Source: CAZTGB01 sp964612965
GTDB lineage: Bacteria > Patescibacteriota > Microgenomatia > UBA8517
Assembly (NCBI GenBank): GCA_964612965.1
Contig: CAZTGB010000007.1
Location: forward strand, 1-33,400
DNA length: 33,400 nt
Direction of reading: 5' to 3'
Shown here: positions 13,098-20,907 of the stretch, in pieces
Layout: every line of letters starts with the position of its first letter
Position numbering within the stretch: position 1 is the stretch's first letter
Made by a program: the position numbers and the translations under genes
The notes under the pieces: model-generated
Seen by the model: the letters and a program-made list of their open reading frames with translations, nothing else
What the model was told of the DNA's origin: nothing
Databases searched by the model: none

Positions 13098-13763
13098 CTA
13101 TGCCAAGATATCAGGTTTTAAATCTTTGGCTAGCTGTAAAAAGAAGTCTTCCATTTCTTGTCTTTTGAAAGGTACGAGCATACGGGGAACGTCGTGATAG
13201 TTTGCTACCTGCATAAAAGTAGTTCCCAGTTGAATAGGGTCGATATGCCAGTCAAATTTAGTTTTTGCCATGATAATCATCTTTTTTAAATCAAACTTTC
13301 TCTTTTTATAAATGAAGTATAGGTCAACAAAGTCCCGTTCTCTGGCCTTTGTTGAAATTGTTTGAATTTTATTGGCAGTTATATCTTCTAAACTATCAAT
13401 CGCAAGGCCTTTCCAATTGGCGCTTTTATTTATTCTCTTGAACGGATAATAGTTAAAATCAACTTTCAATTCGCGTTTAGGCATGAAGAGGATATATGTA
13501 TGAAGTCCCAAAAATTGTTTATGAATTATCTTTTTGATACCCATCTTTGCGCCAACAATGCCGATAAACTTGTTTATGCTTGGCAGATGGATTTCCTGAT
13601 CCTCAGAAAATAAGTCTATATCGTAGGATTCTCTATGTTTGAGGTAAAATTCCGAAAGAACCGTTCCCCCTGTCCAATAAAACCTCTTAAGAACATAAGG
13701 CTCTTTTAGGACAAATGTTAGAAACTGCTGTTGATCCTCATTGAGGATGGTCGTGTTCCCCAT
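13098..13763 (-). CDS. AbiEii-like nucleotidyltransferase
   Basis: 221 residues. FYWTGGTVLSEFYLKHR followed by SYDIDLFSE gives the GG...DxD nucleotidyltransferase signature; KVDFNYYPF supplies a third acidic residue; NKIQTISTKARERDFVDLYF is the conserved K...R-D-F-x-D-L helix of AbiEii/DUF1814 proteins. The start overlaps the small upstream gene by about 46 nt in another frame, implying coupled translation. Probably the toxin-like half of a two-gene module, distinct from the AbiE pair at the window start. Confidence 0.87.
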   Translation of the reverse strand: MGNTTILNEDQQQFLTFVLKEPYVLKRFYWTGGTVLSEFYLKHRESYDIDLFSEDQEIHLPSINKFIGIVGAKMGIKKIIHKQFLGLHTYILFMPKRELKVDFNYYPFKRINKSANWKGLAIDSLEDITANKIQTISTKARERDFVDLYFIYKKRKFDLKKMIIMAKTKFDWHIDPIQLGTTFMQVANYHDVPRMLVPFKRQEMEDFFLQLAKDLKPDILA

Positions 13764-13957
13764 ATTAAAAATTGTAAATACTCCCTGGACGAAACGTCAA
13801 TTCTACCGCTAATTTTATGCCAAAATCGTTTAACCTCCGATTCTTTAAGCTTTTCTCCATCCAGGCCATAATTAATAAGCTGGGTAAGACGCCAAATCCT
13901 ATATTCCTCAGGATTTGCTTTTTTGAATTTTACTTCATCTGTAGACCAGTTAATCAC
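13718..13957 (-). CDS. Small partner of the AbiEii-like nucleotidyltransferase
   Basis: About 79 residues from GTG 13957 (84 from GTG 13972). Sequence: WSTDEVKFKKANPEEYRIWR, LTQLINYGLDGEKL, VKRFWHKI, SREYLQFLIWG. Small proteins with this W-R-L-x-Q-L-I-N-Y-G-L pattern recur next to AbiEii-like enzymes (recalled, not searched), so it is a plausible antitoxin. TGGTAAAAT (13971-13963) is an extended -10 five nt before GTG 13957, which favours that start. It overlaps the nucleotidyltransferase by about 46 nt. Confidence 0.65.
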   Translation of the reverse strand: MINWSTDEVKFKKANPEEYRIWRLTQLINYGLDGEKLKESEVKRFWHKISGRIDVSSREYLQFLIWGTRPSSMRINSSF

Positions 13958-13999
13958 GCCCCATTTTACCACAAACCATCTTCTTTTATGCAGTCAACA

Positions 14000-14512
14000 T
14001 TACTTCAATGAAGCAAGGGTTGCTTTAAGTTTAATATCTTTAAGTATTTTTGCTGCAGACCCTATTGTTGCGTGTCCCGCAATAGCTTCATCCCATACAC
14101 CACTAATTATGTTATTTAAGTCAGTTGGGGAGAGTGCAGTTCCACTTGCAGTTAGAGAGTTAGATGACACAATTGACTTAATTATTACTTGATAGTCTCC
14201 AAGTACTGATGCAAAAGGAGAAGATTCATCGTCAGTTATGAGGTTTCCAGCGACAGTTAATGTATGATCCGCTTCCTGAGGTCTAACCTTCCAGCCATAT
14301 CTAAGCATGATATAAGGGGAGATGACACGTCCTCCTCCAATAGCCTGCCCTCCAATTGCAATTATGGGAAATCTGAATTTATTAAGAAGGGCATCCGTCA
14401 TCCAGTCTTCCTTAGCATCTGAATAAAGATCAACTACAACATCATAATCAACCACACCGCTATTAAGAATAAATAGTTTATTACCAGGGTCATAGGTCAT
14501 CTTTTCAGCCAT
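14000..14512 (-). CDS. Phage virion/tail-like structural protein
   Basis: 170 residues, no signal peptide. Residues about 28-50 share a block with the 523-residue neighbour: YS-xx-KE(D/E)W-x-TD, ALNKF or LLNKF, then (R/K)FPI. The following RYGWKVRPQEADHTLTVAGN is a pattern recalled from many phage structural proteins. The C-terminal segment LNNIISGVWDEAIAGH resembles short linker repeats in tail-associated proteins and echoes the Trp repeats of the 870-residue protein. TGTTAAAAT lies 8 nt before the ATG, so it may have its own promoter. Virion origin is inferred; no capsid, terminase or portal gene is in view. Confidence 0.55.
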   Translation of the reverse strand: MAEKMTYDPGNKLFILNSGVVDYDVVVDLYSDAKEDWMTDALLNKFRFPIIAIGGQAIGGGRVISPYIMLRYGWKVRPQEADHTLTVAGNLITDDESSPFASVLGDYQVIIKSIVSSNSLTASGTALSPTDLNNIISGVWDEAIAGHATIGSAAKILKDIKLKATLASLK

Positions 14513-14549
14513 TTGAAATTATTTTAACACAGGTGTAAGTTAGTGTGGC

Positions 14550-15044
14550 TTAACTTAATATTTTCCAGAAGCCTTTTTTCTTCTCTTTGTCTTTTGTTTC
14601 TTCTGTTGTTTCTCCTTGTGTATTTGTTGTTGGTGGGAGTAGAACCTGAGTTTGGGCCAATTTATCCTTCTTGCTTATAAACTTCCCTCCGGGTCCTCTT
14701 AATGGAGCACTCTTGGTAGGAAGTATCGCCGCCACTTCATGGCTTTCCTGTTTTTTCTTGACAACAGGAAGTAGCTTTGCGGCTTTTTTAAGTACATTGT
14801 TCCAATCTGATTGAATACTTGAAGACCTGTTTACGGCAACCAGTTGTGCTTTTTCATCTACATCCCAGGTTTTAGCAAATTTTTTCCATCCACCAAACTC
14901 AGCCTGAGATTCTAAGTGTTCTTTTACCTCATCAACATAGCTCATTATTCCTGTTTCCTCTGGCGTTGCGGAGGCTCCGCCTTCAGCCTCAGTCTGAAGT
15001 CTAAAGCAGATATATCTAATGTTTCTTCTTGTTAAATCTTTCAT
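14550..15044 (-). CDS. Hypothetical protein of the virion-like cluster
   Basis: 164 residues, not recognised. Residues 1-20 are basic (MKDLTRRNIRYICFRLQTEA), the middle is helical (SYVDEVKEHLESQAEFGGWK, VNRSSSIQSDWNNVLKKAAK), and the C-terminus is low-complexity and highly charged (TTEETKDKEKKKGFWKIL). It starts 7 nt after the 523-residue structural gene and is surely co-transcribed with it. A scaffold or chaperone-like role would fit the position, but this is a guess. Confidence 0.6.
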   Translation of the reverse strand: MKDLTRRNIRYICFRLQTEAEGGASATPEETGIMSYVDEVKEHLESQAEFGGWKKFAKTWDVDEKAQLVAVNRSSSIQSDWNNVLKKAAKLLPVVKKKQESHEVAAILPTKSAPLRGPGGKFISKKDKLAQTQVLLPPTTNTQGETTEETKDKEKKKGFWKILS

Positions 15045-15051
15045 CTATATG

Positions 15052-16623
15052 TTAAGAATTGCTGTAGTTTCTCTCGTCATCAGCGTTAATTGTAATTGAT
15101 TGTCCAGTTGCTCTTGTTATGGTGAATGTTGTTAAGACCCATGTGGCACCAGGCAGACCCTGCGCAACAATTGATACCGCAGCATCAGTTCCTGCAGTTC
15201 TCCCTCCTTGGACATTATTATCATAGTCAAAATCAAATGCAATAGACGAGGCGGTAATCTGCCCCGTGATATCAACTGCAGAATTGTCTTTAACAATGAC
15301 AGCACTTGAAGTATCAAAGTTACCGGATGGGGTAGACGTAAAGTACATTGTGTACTTTGTATTACTATCCGTCTCGTTAACCAAGTTTGTGCTGAAATTA
15401 AGTGTTCCTGTAGCTACAAATGGGAAGTTACGCTCAGTCGAAGTTACCGGAAGCTTGGTATTAGTGTCAACTCCACCTCCGTCAACCGTAATGTCCCTAA
15501 ACTTAATGGAGTTGGTTGAGTCTGCATTAAATCCGCTTATATATAAGCCCGCTTTGGTCTTTAAAGTATCTCCAACAAACTCTAAAAGTAGCTCGGCCAC
15601 ATTTCCTTTAACAACTAATCCACTTCTTTGATTAGCGGTTGTTGAGTCGTTTGCATTAATGTCTGATGTTTGACGGAGTTTATACTGCGCCCAGTTATAT
15701 ATTTCCTGGGCTGTTCCGTTATTTCCTGTAATTATTCTATTAAATGCGTAGTAGTTAGTTCCAATTTGGACTTCACCGTCATATGCTGCCCAATCGGTAA
15801 CGCCTGAGTCATCCTGGACATCTGTACCGCTTGAAGTACCTCCAAGGGCAGTAAAGAACCACCTCTTAGGAGAACCCGTTGCTTCCTGAACAACCGACCC
15901 AGCAGGGTACACCGTTGAATTTGCCCAGGTAGAAAACCCCACACCACTAAGATAATTAATCTTCATTCCGGTATAGATGCCGGAAGCAAAAGCCGCATCG
16001 GCGGTATTAATCTTTAAGTCAGTTGAGTTTGAAAGAGGAAGCTTATAAAGGACCGGTTCAAGATCGGAAATGGTCTGCTCTGTTAGAAGATTATATTCAG
16101 AGTATAGTTTTCCGGTACCAGTCCCCGATGCAATACGAAGGAAAAGTTTAAGGTATCCCGTAAATCCGCTGATCAAAATTGCCTCGTTTAAGTTTCCGGT
16201 ATGACCGAAGTTTAATGTGCTTTGGTCATATCCAATAACGTGCTGATAGTAAGCTTGATCGCTTGAAGAATCGAAATTTCCAAGTGACACTATGCTTGCA
16301 TATTTGTCTCCAGCAATTTCCTCCCATCCACCGTCGCGAATTAAGCTTCTTGTTGTAGCATCCTCCCAATCCCAGCCATTAATCATAATTCCATCGGTTT
16401 TTGTGAACATTTTGATGGGAAATTTGAATTTATTAAGGGCAGTGTCAGTTTTCCATTCTTCTTTTAAGAAGGAGTAAACCGCTTGAAGAGTAACACCGGA
16501 GGTAGAAGCAGGGGAGGTATTACTTAAGTTTCCGGTTGCAAGTAACTGAATAGTCTTACCGGTTGTATCAATTACAACTTCAGTAGCCTGATTGAGTGAA
16601 TCTGGATCGACAATTTTTGCCAT
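15052..16623 (-). CDS. Large virion/tail-like structural protein
   Basis: 523 residues, Gly/Ser/Thr/Asn-rich and beta-rich, no signal peptide or membrane segment. Residues about 49-72 hold the same YSxxKEEWxTD...ALNKFKFPI block as the 170-residue protein at 14000, showing paralogous N-terminal parts. The rest consists of repeated beta-strand stretches typical of fibres or tail proteins. TTGACA-N18-TATACT (16716-16687) precedes it with a leader of about 57 nt and a GAGGG Shine-Dalgarno sequence. Two 20-bp repeats lie just upstream of the promoter. Recognition as phage-like is from sequence pattern only. Confidence 0.6.
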   Translation of the reverse strand: MAKIVDPDSLNQATEVVIDTTGKTIQLLATGNLSNTSPASTSGVTLQAVYSFLKEEWKTDTALNKFKFPIKMFTKTDGIMINGWDWEDATTRSLIRDGGWEEIAGDKYASIVSLGNFDSSSDQAYYQHVIGYDQSTLNFGHTGNLNEAILISGFTGYLKLFLRIASGTGTGKLYSEYNLLTEQTISDLEPVLYKLPLSNSTDLKINTADAAFASGIYTGMKINYLSGVGFSTWANSTVYPAGSVVQEATGSPKRWFFTALGGTSSGTDVQDDSGVTDWAAYDGEVQIGTNYYAFNRIITGNNGTAQEIYNWAQYKLRQTSDINANDSTTANQRSGLVVKGNVAELLLEFVGDTLKTKAGLYISGFNADSTNSIKFRDITVDGGGVDTNTKLPVTSTERNFPFVATGTLNFSTNLVNETDSNTKYTMYFTSTPSGNFDTSSAVIVKDNSAVDITGQITASSIAFDFDYDNNVQGGRTAGTDAAVSIVAQGLPGATWVLTTFTITRATGQSITINADDERNYSNS

Positions 16624-16686
16624 ATATTACCCTCTTATTAAGGTTCACTTTCCTTACACAAAAAAGGAGCAGTGAAGTCCGAGAAC

Positions 16687-16716
16687 AGTATATGTATGGC
16701 GAAATCATGGTGTCAA
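16687..16716 (-). promoter_or_regulatory. Promoter of the structural-protein operon
   Basis: Minus strand TTGACA (16716-16711), 18-nt spacer, TATACT (16692-16687). The leader is about 57 nt with GAGGG shortly before ATG 16623. Confidence 0.65.
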
Positions 16717-16728
16717 GAGGGATTTATA

Positions 16729-16768
16729 TTTACGCCGAAATTGATATATTTAAGCCGTAATTGATATA
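16729..16768. repeat. Two tandem 20-bp repeats upstream of the structural promoter
   Basis: On the minus strand TATATCAATT-(A/T)-CGGC-(T/G)-TAAA occurs twice in immediate succession (16768-16749 and 16748-16729), identical at 18 of 20 positions; a third copy begins (TATA) but decays. The pair ends 12 bp upstream of the -35, in the position of an activator or repressor array. Confidence 0.7.
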
Positions 16769-16782
16769 GTCCAAATAATATT

Positions 16783-18357
16783 TTATGGGTTTGCGTAGAA
16801 GCGGTCTTCATCCAGCTGAACGGTTGTGGTTGCGTCACTTGAGGGCAAGTTTAGATACACTGTTTTATTCTGGTAGCCGCTGACATTGTGGACATTGATA
16901 TATGACGGTGTTCCAGAACCAGAAGAGAAAGAGTAAGTGGCAGTGCCATCGGTAATATCGTCTTCTGTAAAAAGAACCGACTCGTCGGATACCTTCACCA
17001 CCGTTACCTCACAGTTTTCAGTAATTGTGGCTCCATCGGCATCCACAATATTGATGACTAAGTTTACTGAACTGGCAACAGTAGTTGAGGCTCCCGCCCC
17101 ATTTCTATACGAAATTACTCCACTTCCTCCAGAATAATTAATGGTTACGGCTCCACCCGAGTTATTGTAAATTACTTCATTTCCAGTTGAGCCGTTGGCT
17201 GTTGCATATCCGGTAAATGTATTGCCGCTAAAAGAGTAAGTTCCTGCGGTTGTAATTTCTATAGCGTGCTTGGTTCCGCTTGAAATGAAAGTACAATTAC
17301 TGATATTGGCAGGATTATTTGAAAGAATTGCTTTCACTGAATCGTTGGTTGAATCAAAAGTACAATCTGTAAACACAGCAGAGCTCTGAGTAATTAGATT
17401 ACAACGCCTAAAAGTGGAACTTAAAATGGAGCTATTTGATTGAAAGCTAAATGTTCCCATGTCGGTGAGTACGCAGCCGTCAAAGTTAATGTCTGCATTG
17501 TCGGTTGTAACAAAATTTCCCCTCGAGGTTGTACCTAAGGCGGTGATAGTAATATTTGTCCAGTCAACGCGGCTTGCAGAATTTTGCACTTCAAAAGTGT
17601 TGAAGGATGGGGAAACTTTTGGAGTTCTGGCTACAAGAATTGATTTGTTGCTGTCACGAAAGTCAACGGCTGTAGAAGAGGATCCCATTAAGAATCTTCC
17701 TTGCTGCAAATAACCACCATCAATTGCCTGAATTTGACCGTAGCGCCTTGCAACATTGTCATTATAAGAGGCAGCTCCTAAGAATGTTGCATAACCATTT
17801 GAGGCGTCGCCGTTTGTGCAGGTAAAATCACGTCCGTGACGAAAAGCGTCAACCCCCAAAGGTTGTCCTTTTGATGGACCTGCGCTCGGAACGTTCGCCG
17901 TTGCACCAAAATATTGAAGTGTGGCGGATGGAGAGCCTGTAGTGTCATCAGCACTAATTGTTGGGTCGACCACAGCACAACCCCAGCCGCCATAAGTAAG
18001 GGTGTCCTTTCCGCGGATGTCCCAGGCTTTGTAGGCTGAGGTGGAGCTTCCAATAAGTAGTTGGAGTCCCCCTGGAGTGCCCGCTTCAACATCCAAAGAG
18101 TTTGGCGCCCAGTAATAAATCCACATAAAAACAGCTTTGCCGCTAGCAACTGTCTGGCCGCTGCCCATGTTATAAACCATTCCTTTTACAGCGGACGACC
18201 AACCTGCTTTGGAAATACAATTACTTCCTTGGATAAAAAAATCGGTCTCAGGTGCAACCAAACCGCTGGCTCCGCCACCAAGAGCAGTCCATCCTGTTGT
18301 TGAGGTCATATCGGTTAGAAGATCAGTTAGGTCTGAGGTATAAACTGGTGCTGCCAT
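16783..18357 (-). CDS. Virion/tail-fibre-like beta-helix protein
   Basis: 524 residues, no signal peptide. Residues about 250-400 have right-handed beta-helix spacing (repeated N-x-F/C-x-x-C-x-F turns such as NISNCTFISSGTKHAIEI and FSGNTFTGY). The C-terminal part (about 425-515) looks like an Ig-like or carboxypeptidase-regulatory-like beta sandwich. The N-terminal part resembles a lectin-like fold (YNMGSGQTV, FMWIYYWAP). Such layouts are common in phage tail and baseplate proteins. The coding sequence is visibly richer in G+C than most of the window, a sign of transfer. TTACAA-N17-TATACT with the -10 at 18372-18367, 9 nt before the ATG, is a plausible promoter. Confidence 0.6.
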   Translation of the reverse strand: MAAPVYTSDLTDLLTDMTSTTGWTALGGGASGLVAPETDFFIQGSNCISKAGWSSAVKGMVYNMGSGQTVASGKAVFMWIYYWAPNSLDVEAGTPGGLQLLIGSSTSAYKAWDIRGKDTLTYGGWGCAVVDPTISADDTTGSPSATLQYFGATANVPSAGPSKGQPLGVDAFRHGRDFTCTNGDASNGYATFLGAASYNDNVARRYGQIQAIDGGYLQQGRFLMGSSSTAVDFRDSNKSILVARTPKVSPSFNTFEVQNSASRVDWTNITITALGTTSRGNFVTTDNADINFDGCVLTDMGTFSFQSNSSILSSTFRRCNLITQSSAVFTDCTFDSTNDSVKAILSNNPANISNCTFISSGTKHAIEITTAGTYSFSGNTFTGYATANGSTGNEVIYNNSGGAVTINYSGGSGVISYRNGAGASTTVASSVNLVINIVDADGATITENCEVTVVKVSDESVLFTEDDITDGTATYSFSSGSGTPSYINVHNVSGYQNKTVYLNLPSSDATTTVQLDEDRFYANP

Positions 18358-18441
18358 ATCAAATTCAGTATACTAAATTTCCATTTCAGTTGTAATTCTT
18401 TTATGTTATATTCTAATTACCTAAAAAGGGGGTGAAACAAT

Positions 18442-18831
18442 TTGTTTAACCATTTATTATATTTTGCCTATTGGATAGTTAACTCTTTAGTTTTGTATGC
18501 GTTTTCTTTATTAATTCCAACAGATGTCGTCTTAGGCAACTGGAGGTTTAGCCCCATCGAATCGGCTATTTATGCTGGATTCTGGGTAACTTTTTTCATC
18601 TGGGTATTGTGGGATTTTGCAATGGCCAAGGGGATAAAATTTGATACAGGTCTTGTTACTTTTGGATATTTCTTGAGTGTAAATATCTTCGCCTTTTGGC
18701 TTGTAGCAAGATTTTCGCAGTATGCTGGATTTGGAATTACAAACTATCTCTGGGCAATAACAATTGCTCTTGGAGCCTATATATTGCAAAGAATTACTTG
18801 GGGCCTTATAGTCGGAAAAAAGAGTATTTAA
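18442..18831 (+). CDS. Small four-helix membrane protein (holin-like superfamily possible)
   Basis: 129 residues starting with TTG at 18442, behind a GGGGGTG Shine-Dalgarno sequence and an extended -10 (TGTTATATT, 18404-18412). Four hydrophobic helices are evident (about 7-25, 42-60, 70-90, 98-120). The pattern, with a Thr-x-Gly-x-x-x-x-x-x-N stretch in helix 3, faintly recalls the YvlD/phage-holin-4 family, but the match is weak. It is divergent from the virion-like operon and converges (4-nt overlap) with the next gene. Confidence 0.6.
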   Translation: MFNHLLYFAYWIVNSLVLYAFSLLIPTDVVLGNWRFSPIESAIYAGFWVTFFIWVLWDFAMAKGIKFDTGLVTFGYFLSVNIFAFWLVARFSQYAGFGITNYLWAITIALGAYILQRITWGLIVGKKSI

Positions 18832-19343
18832 GGCTCAAGAACTGATTTATCCGAAGGATCAACTTGTTTATTCTGTCCGTTTTTTTCATCTGAGTTTGTT
18901 ATCTCTATCCCTTGTTCTTCTTTTTGATTAAAACTTGTCCAGATACCTTTTAGTATCATCGCTACAATTCCAAAAGTCAGAAGCAAGCTTCCATATGCGA
19001 TTGAGAGTGTCCATTGGATGGTTGTTATCCTAAATCCTGTTGCAAGCTGTTGGATTGCAAAAAACTCAGACAAAAGTCCAATTACAAAAAGAAAGATAGC
19101 TTTGGTAAAATATTTTCCCTCAACAATTCCAATTATAAGCATAGAGGAAATAAATAAAGCTGCGGTTCTTATTACAATAGCAGTTACCGTAAAAGGATAT
19201 CTAGAAAGAAGTGTTGTCGAGGATAGAAATGCAATAGGGTTACCAACAGCGATGTTAACCGGACCAGCTATCCTATCTATAAGGTAGGAAATTAAAAATG
19301 CTACAGCTGCTATAACTAACCAGACTTCAGTTGAGACTTTCAT
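18828..19343 (-). CDS. Four-helix membrane protein of unknown function
   Basis: 171 residues: four hydrophobic helices between about 7 and 133, then a polar, acidic cytoplasmic tail (SFNQKEEQGIEITNSDEKNG). Not recognised. It is the last gene of a minus-strand unit with the Tat-motif protein (42-nt gap) and the SH3 protein upstream, and its stop overlaps the stop region of the convergent 18442 gene by 4 nt. Confidence 0.6.
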   Translation of the reverse strand: MKVSTEVWLVIAAVAFLISYLIDRIAGPVNIAVGNPIAFLSSTTLLSRYPFTVTAIVIRTAALFISSMLIIGIVEGKYFTKAIFLFVIGLLSEFFAIQQLATGFRITTIQWTLSIAYGSLLLTFGIVAMILKGIWTSFNQKEEQGIEITNSDEKNGQNKQVDPSDKSVLEP

Positions 19344-19385
19344 TACGTGACTAGTTTTACACTTGATGCCAATTAGGTCAAGTAG

Positions 19386-20174
19386 TTAAAAGACATTGTC
19401 ATAATAGTCATATGTCAGAGACACTCTATTTGTCCAGTTGGAAGTAAATCCAGAAGACCCTTTAATATACCGATAACTTGCTCCATCATCTCTTAAAATA
19501 AACCAAGCTCCTGTTTTATTTAAATAACCGGCATAGGTGTAAGCTCCCGTGTCATCAATCTCTGTTATACGGTACCCGTCAGTAGGGTGGCGTTCTGCAG
19601 GATCTATTTTAATTCCGCTACTGTCTTTAATAGACACGGTTCCCGGCCCCGGTACACTTCCAAAAAAAGCAGCTTCAGCACGCTTTGTGAACATTGAGAA
19701 TAAAAATAAAGAAAGCCCAGCTGTTCCAATTAATTTTAAGAAGGCACGGCGATCAATATCTACCCCTTCTTTTTTAAGTTTGGTAATTTCTTTGGTCTCT
19801 GCCTTTTCGGTAACAACAGCTCTCGGAGTAGGTAAATTAATAGCCCTATTTCTTTTAGGAATAACTTTAGTTATGAAATAAAGAAGAATGGGTGAAAAAA
19901 GAACCGCACTAAATATCTCCATCAATGATTTAGCAGAAAAGAGTCCGGTTATAACCATTACACTACTAACAACAAATCCATAATAGACAAGAAGTCTTTC
20001 AATTTTTCCTGGCAAAATCTCACTTTGAGAAAAGAGTAACCTGTGAACAATTTCAAGTACAAAGTAAGTTAAAACAGGAAGAAAAAAGAAGACAAAACTT
20101 CCACTACTGAGCGTAATGAGAAGTGTCATAAAAGCGGAATAATAAAAAAGAATGTTGGGCAAAATTTTTTTCAT
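19386..20174 (-). CDS. Polytopic membrane protein with an internal twin-arginine motif
   Basis: 262 residues. Four hydrophobic helices lie at about 8-24, 26-48, 61-79 and 85-105, followed by a cytoplasmic, basic linker (KVIPKRNR...). Residues 141-147 read DRRAFLK, a consensus Tat motif, then a moderately hydrophobic stretch (LIGTAGLSLFLFSMF) and a signal-peptidase-like AEA at 165-167. The rest (about 170-262) is a beta-rich external domain (GYRITEIDDTGAYTYAGYLN, ending TYDYYDNVF) that is not recognised. Four helices put the RR motif in the cytoplasm, as Tat needs. Actinobacterial Rieske proteins are a known precedent for Sec-then-Tat insertion. The Tat operon lies about 8 kb away. Confidence 0.75.
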   Translation of the reverse strand: MKKILPNILFYYSAFMTLLITLSSGSFVFFFLPVLTYFVLEIVHRLLFSQSEILPGKIERLLVYYGFVVSSVMVITGLFSAKSLMEIFSAVLFSPILLYFITKVIPKRNRAINLPTPRAVVTEKAETKEITKLKKEGVDIDRRAFLKLIGTAGLSLFLFSMFTKRAEAAFFGSVPGPGTVSIKDSSGIKIDPAERHPTDGYRITEIDDTGAYTYAGYLNKTGAWFILRDDGASYRYIKGSSGFTSNWTNRVSLTYDYYDNVF

Positions 20175-20175
20175 A

Positions 20176-20784
20176 TTAGTATACCTCTTGAACTTGGCTT
20201 GAGTTTACCCAGCCCGAGGTTGTACTTGTCATAATTATCTCATACCAGCCGTCAGAAATCGTGAGGTATGGATAATTCAGCTTGGCATCCAAGCCTCCTA
20301 TCTTTTTTGAAGTAATACTCGGGTTTTGATATACATCTATCAAATCAACATTTGGTTTGGATGTTATTTTCTTAAATCCAGCTTGAGGTGTCGGAGACAC
20401 TTCAATTAAAAGATCTGCAAGGCTTTCCCCGTAAGCTCTATTTTCAAGCGCCTTAGGTGTAGGATCTGGAATAATGGTTTTTAAAGATGTGAGTGATAGT
20501 TGAGCTGTCTCAGCTAGTTTTTTGGGTTCAAATGACGCGATTCTATAACCGTAAACTCCAAGTGCACCAAGTATAACCAATACAAAAAGAAAACGAACAG
20601 ACCACATCTCAACGTTAACCGCATTGGGGCTTGTCAATCTAATCCAAAAATAAAGAACAATGGGAGTCAAAAATACAATGCTTATTAAGTTAATCGGCTT
20701 AGGGGATATTATTCCAAAAGAGATAAAGAATATTGTTACAACTAATATACTATATGAGAAAAGGAATTTTTCAAACTTTTTCAT
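20176..20784 (-). CDS. Membrane protein with extracellular SH3-like domain
   Basis: 202 residues. Three membrane helices (about 7-26, 31-50, 66-83) put the C-terminus outside. Residues about 145-202 form a bacterial SH3-like domain (VDLIDVYQNPSITSKKIGG, YPYLTISDGWYEIIMTSTTS, GWVNSSQVQEVY), similar in plan to the C-terminus of the 870-residue surface protein. The domain typically binds peptidoglycan. It is the first gene of the unit whose second gene is the Tat-motif protein (1 nt between stop and ATG), so the two may act together in the envelope. Confidence 0.75.
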   Translation of the reverse strand: MKKFEKFLFSYSILVVTIFFISFGIISPKPINLISIVFLTPIVLYFWIRLTSPNAVNVEMWSVRFLFVLVILGALGVYGYRIASFEPKKLAETAQLSLTSLKTIIPDPTPKALENRAYGESLADLLIEVSPTPQAGFKKITSKPNVDLIDVYQNPSITSKKIGGLDAKLNYPYLTISDGWYEIIMTSTTSGWVNSSQVQEVY

Positions 20785-20870
20785 GATATTCTAACAAGCT
20801 CCATTTACAAAAATAGTTTACCATTTAGTCATTGAAATGGCCAAGCTTAGCCTTCCATTTAAATAGCTGA

Positions 20871-20899
20871 TTGACCAAGGTGTGTGAGTCTGTTTAAAT
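20871..20899 (+). promoter_or_regulatory. Promoter of the dCache/ATP-grasp operon
   Basis: TTGACC (20871-20876), 17-nt spacer ending TGT, TTAAAT (20894-20899): good -35, ideal spacing, extended -10. It ends 8 nt before the GTG at 20908, predicting a leaderless mRNA with a GTG start. Confidence 0.65.
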
Positions 20900-20907
20900 A
20901 AATCATC

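Noticed and set aside
14000..18357. Long antisense frames within the structural genes
   Set aside because: They lack recognisable protein features and mirror the low-stop, repetitive composition of the real genes.
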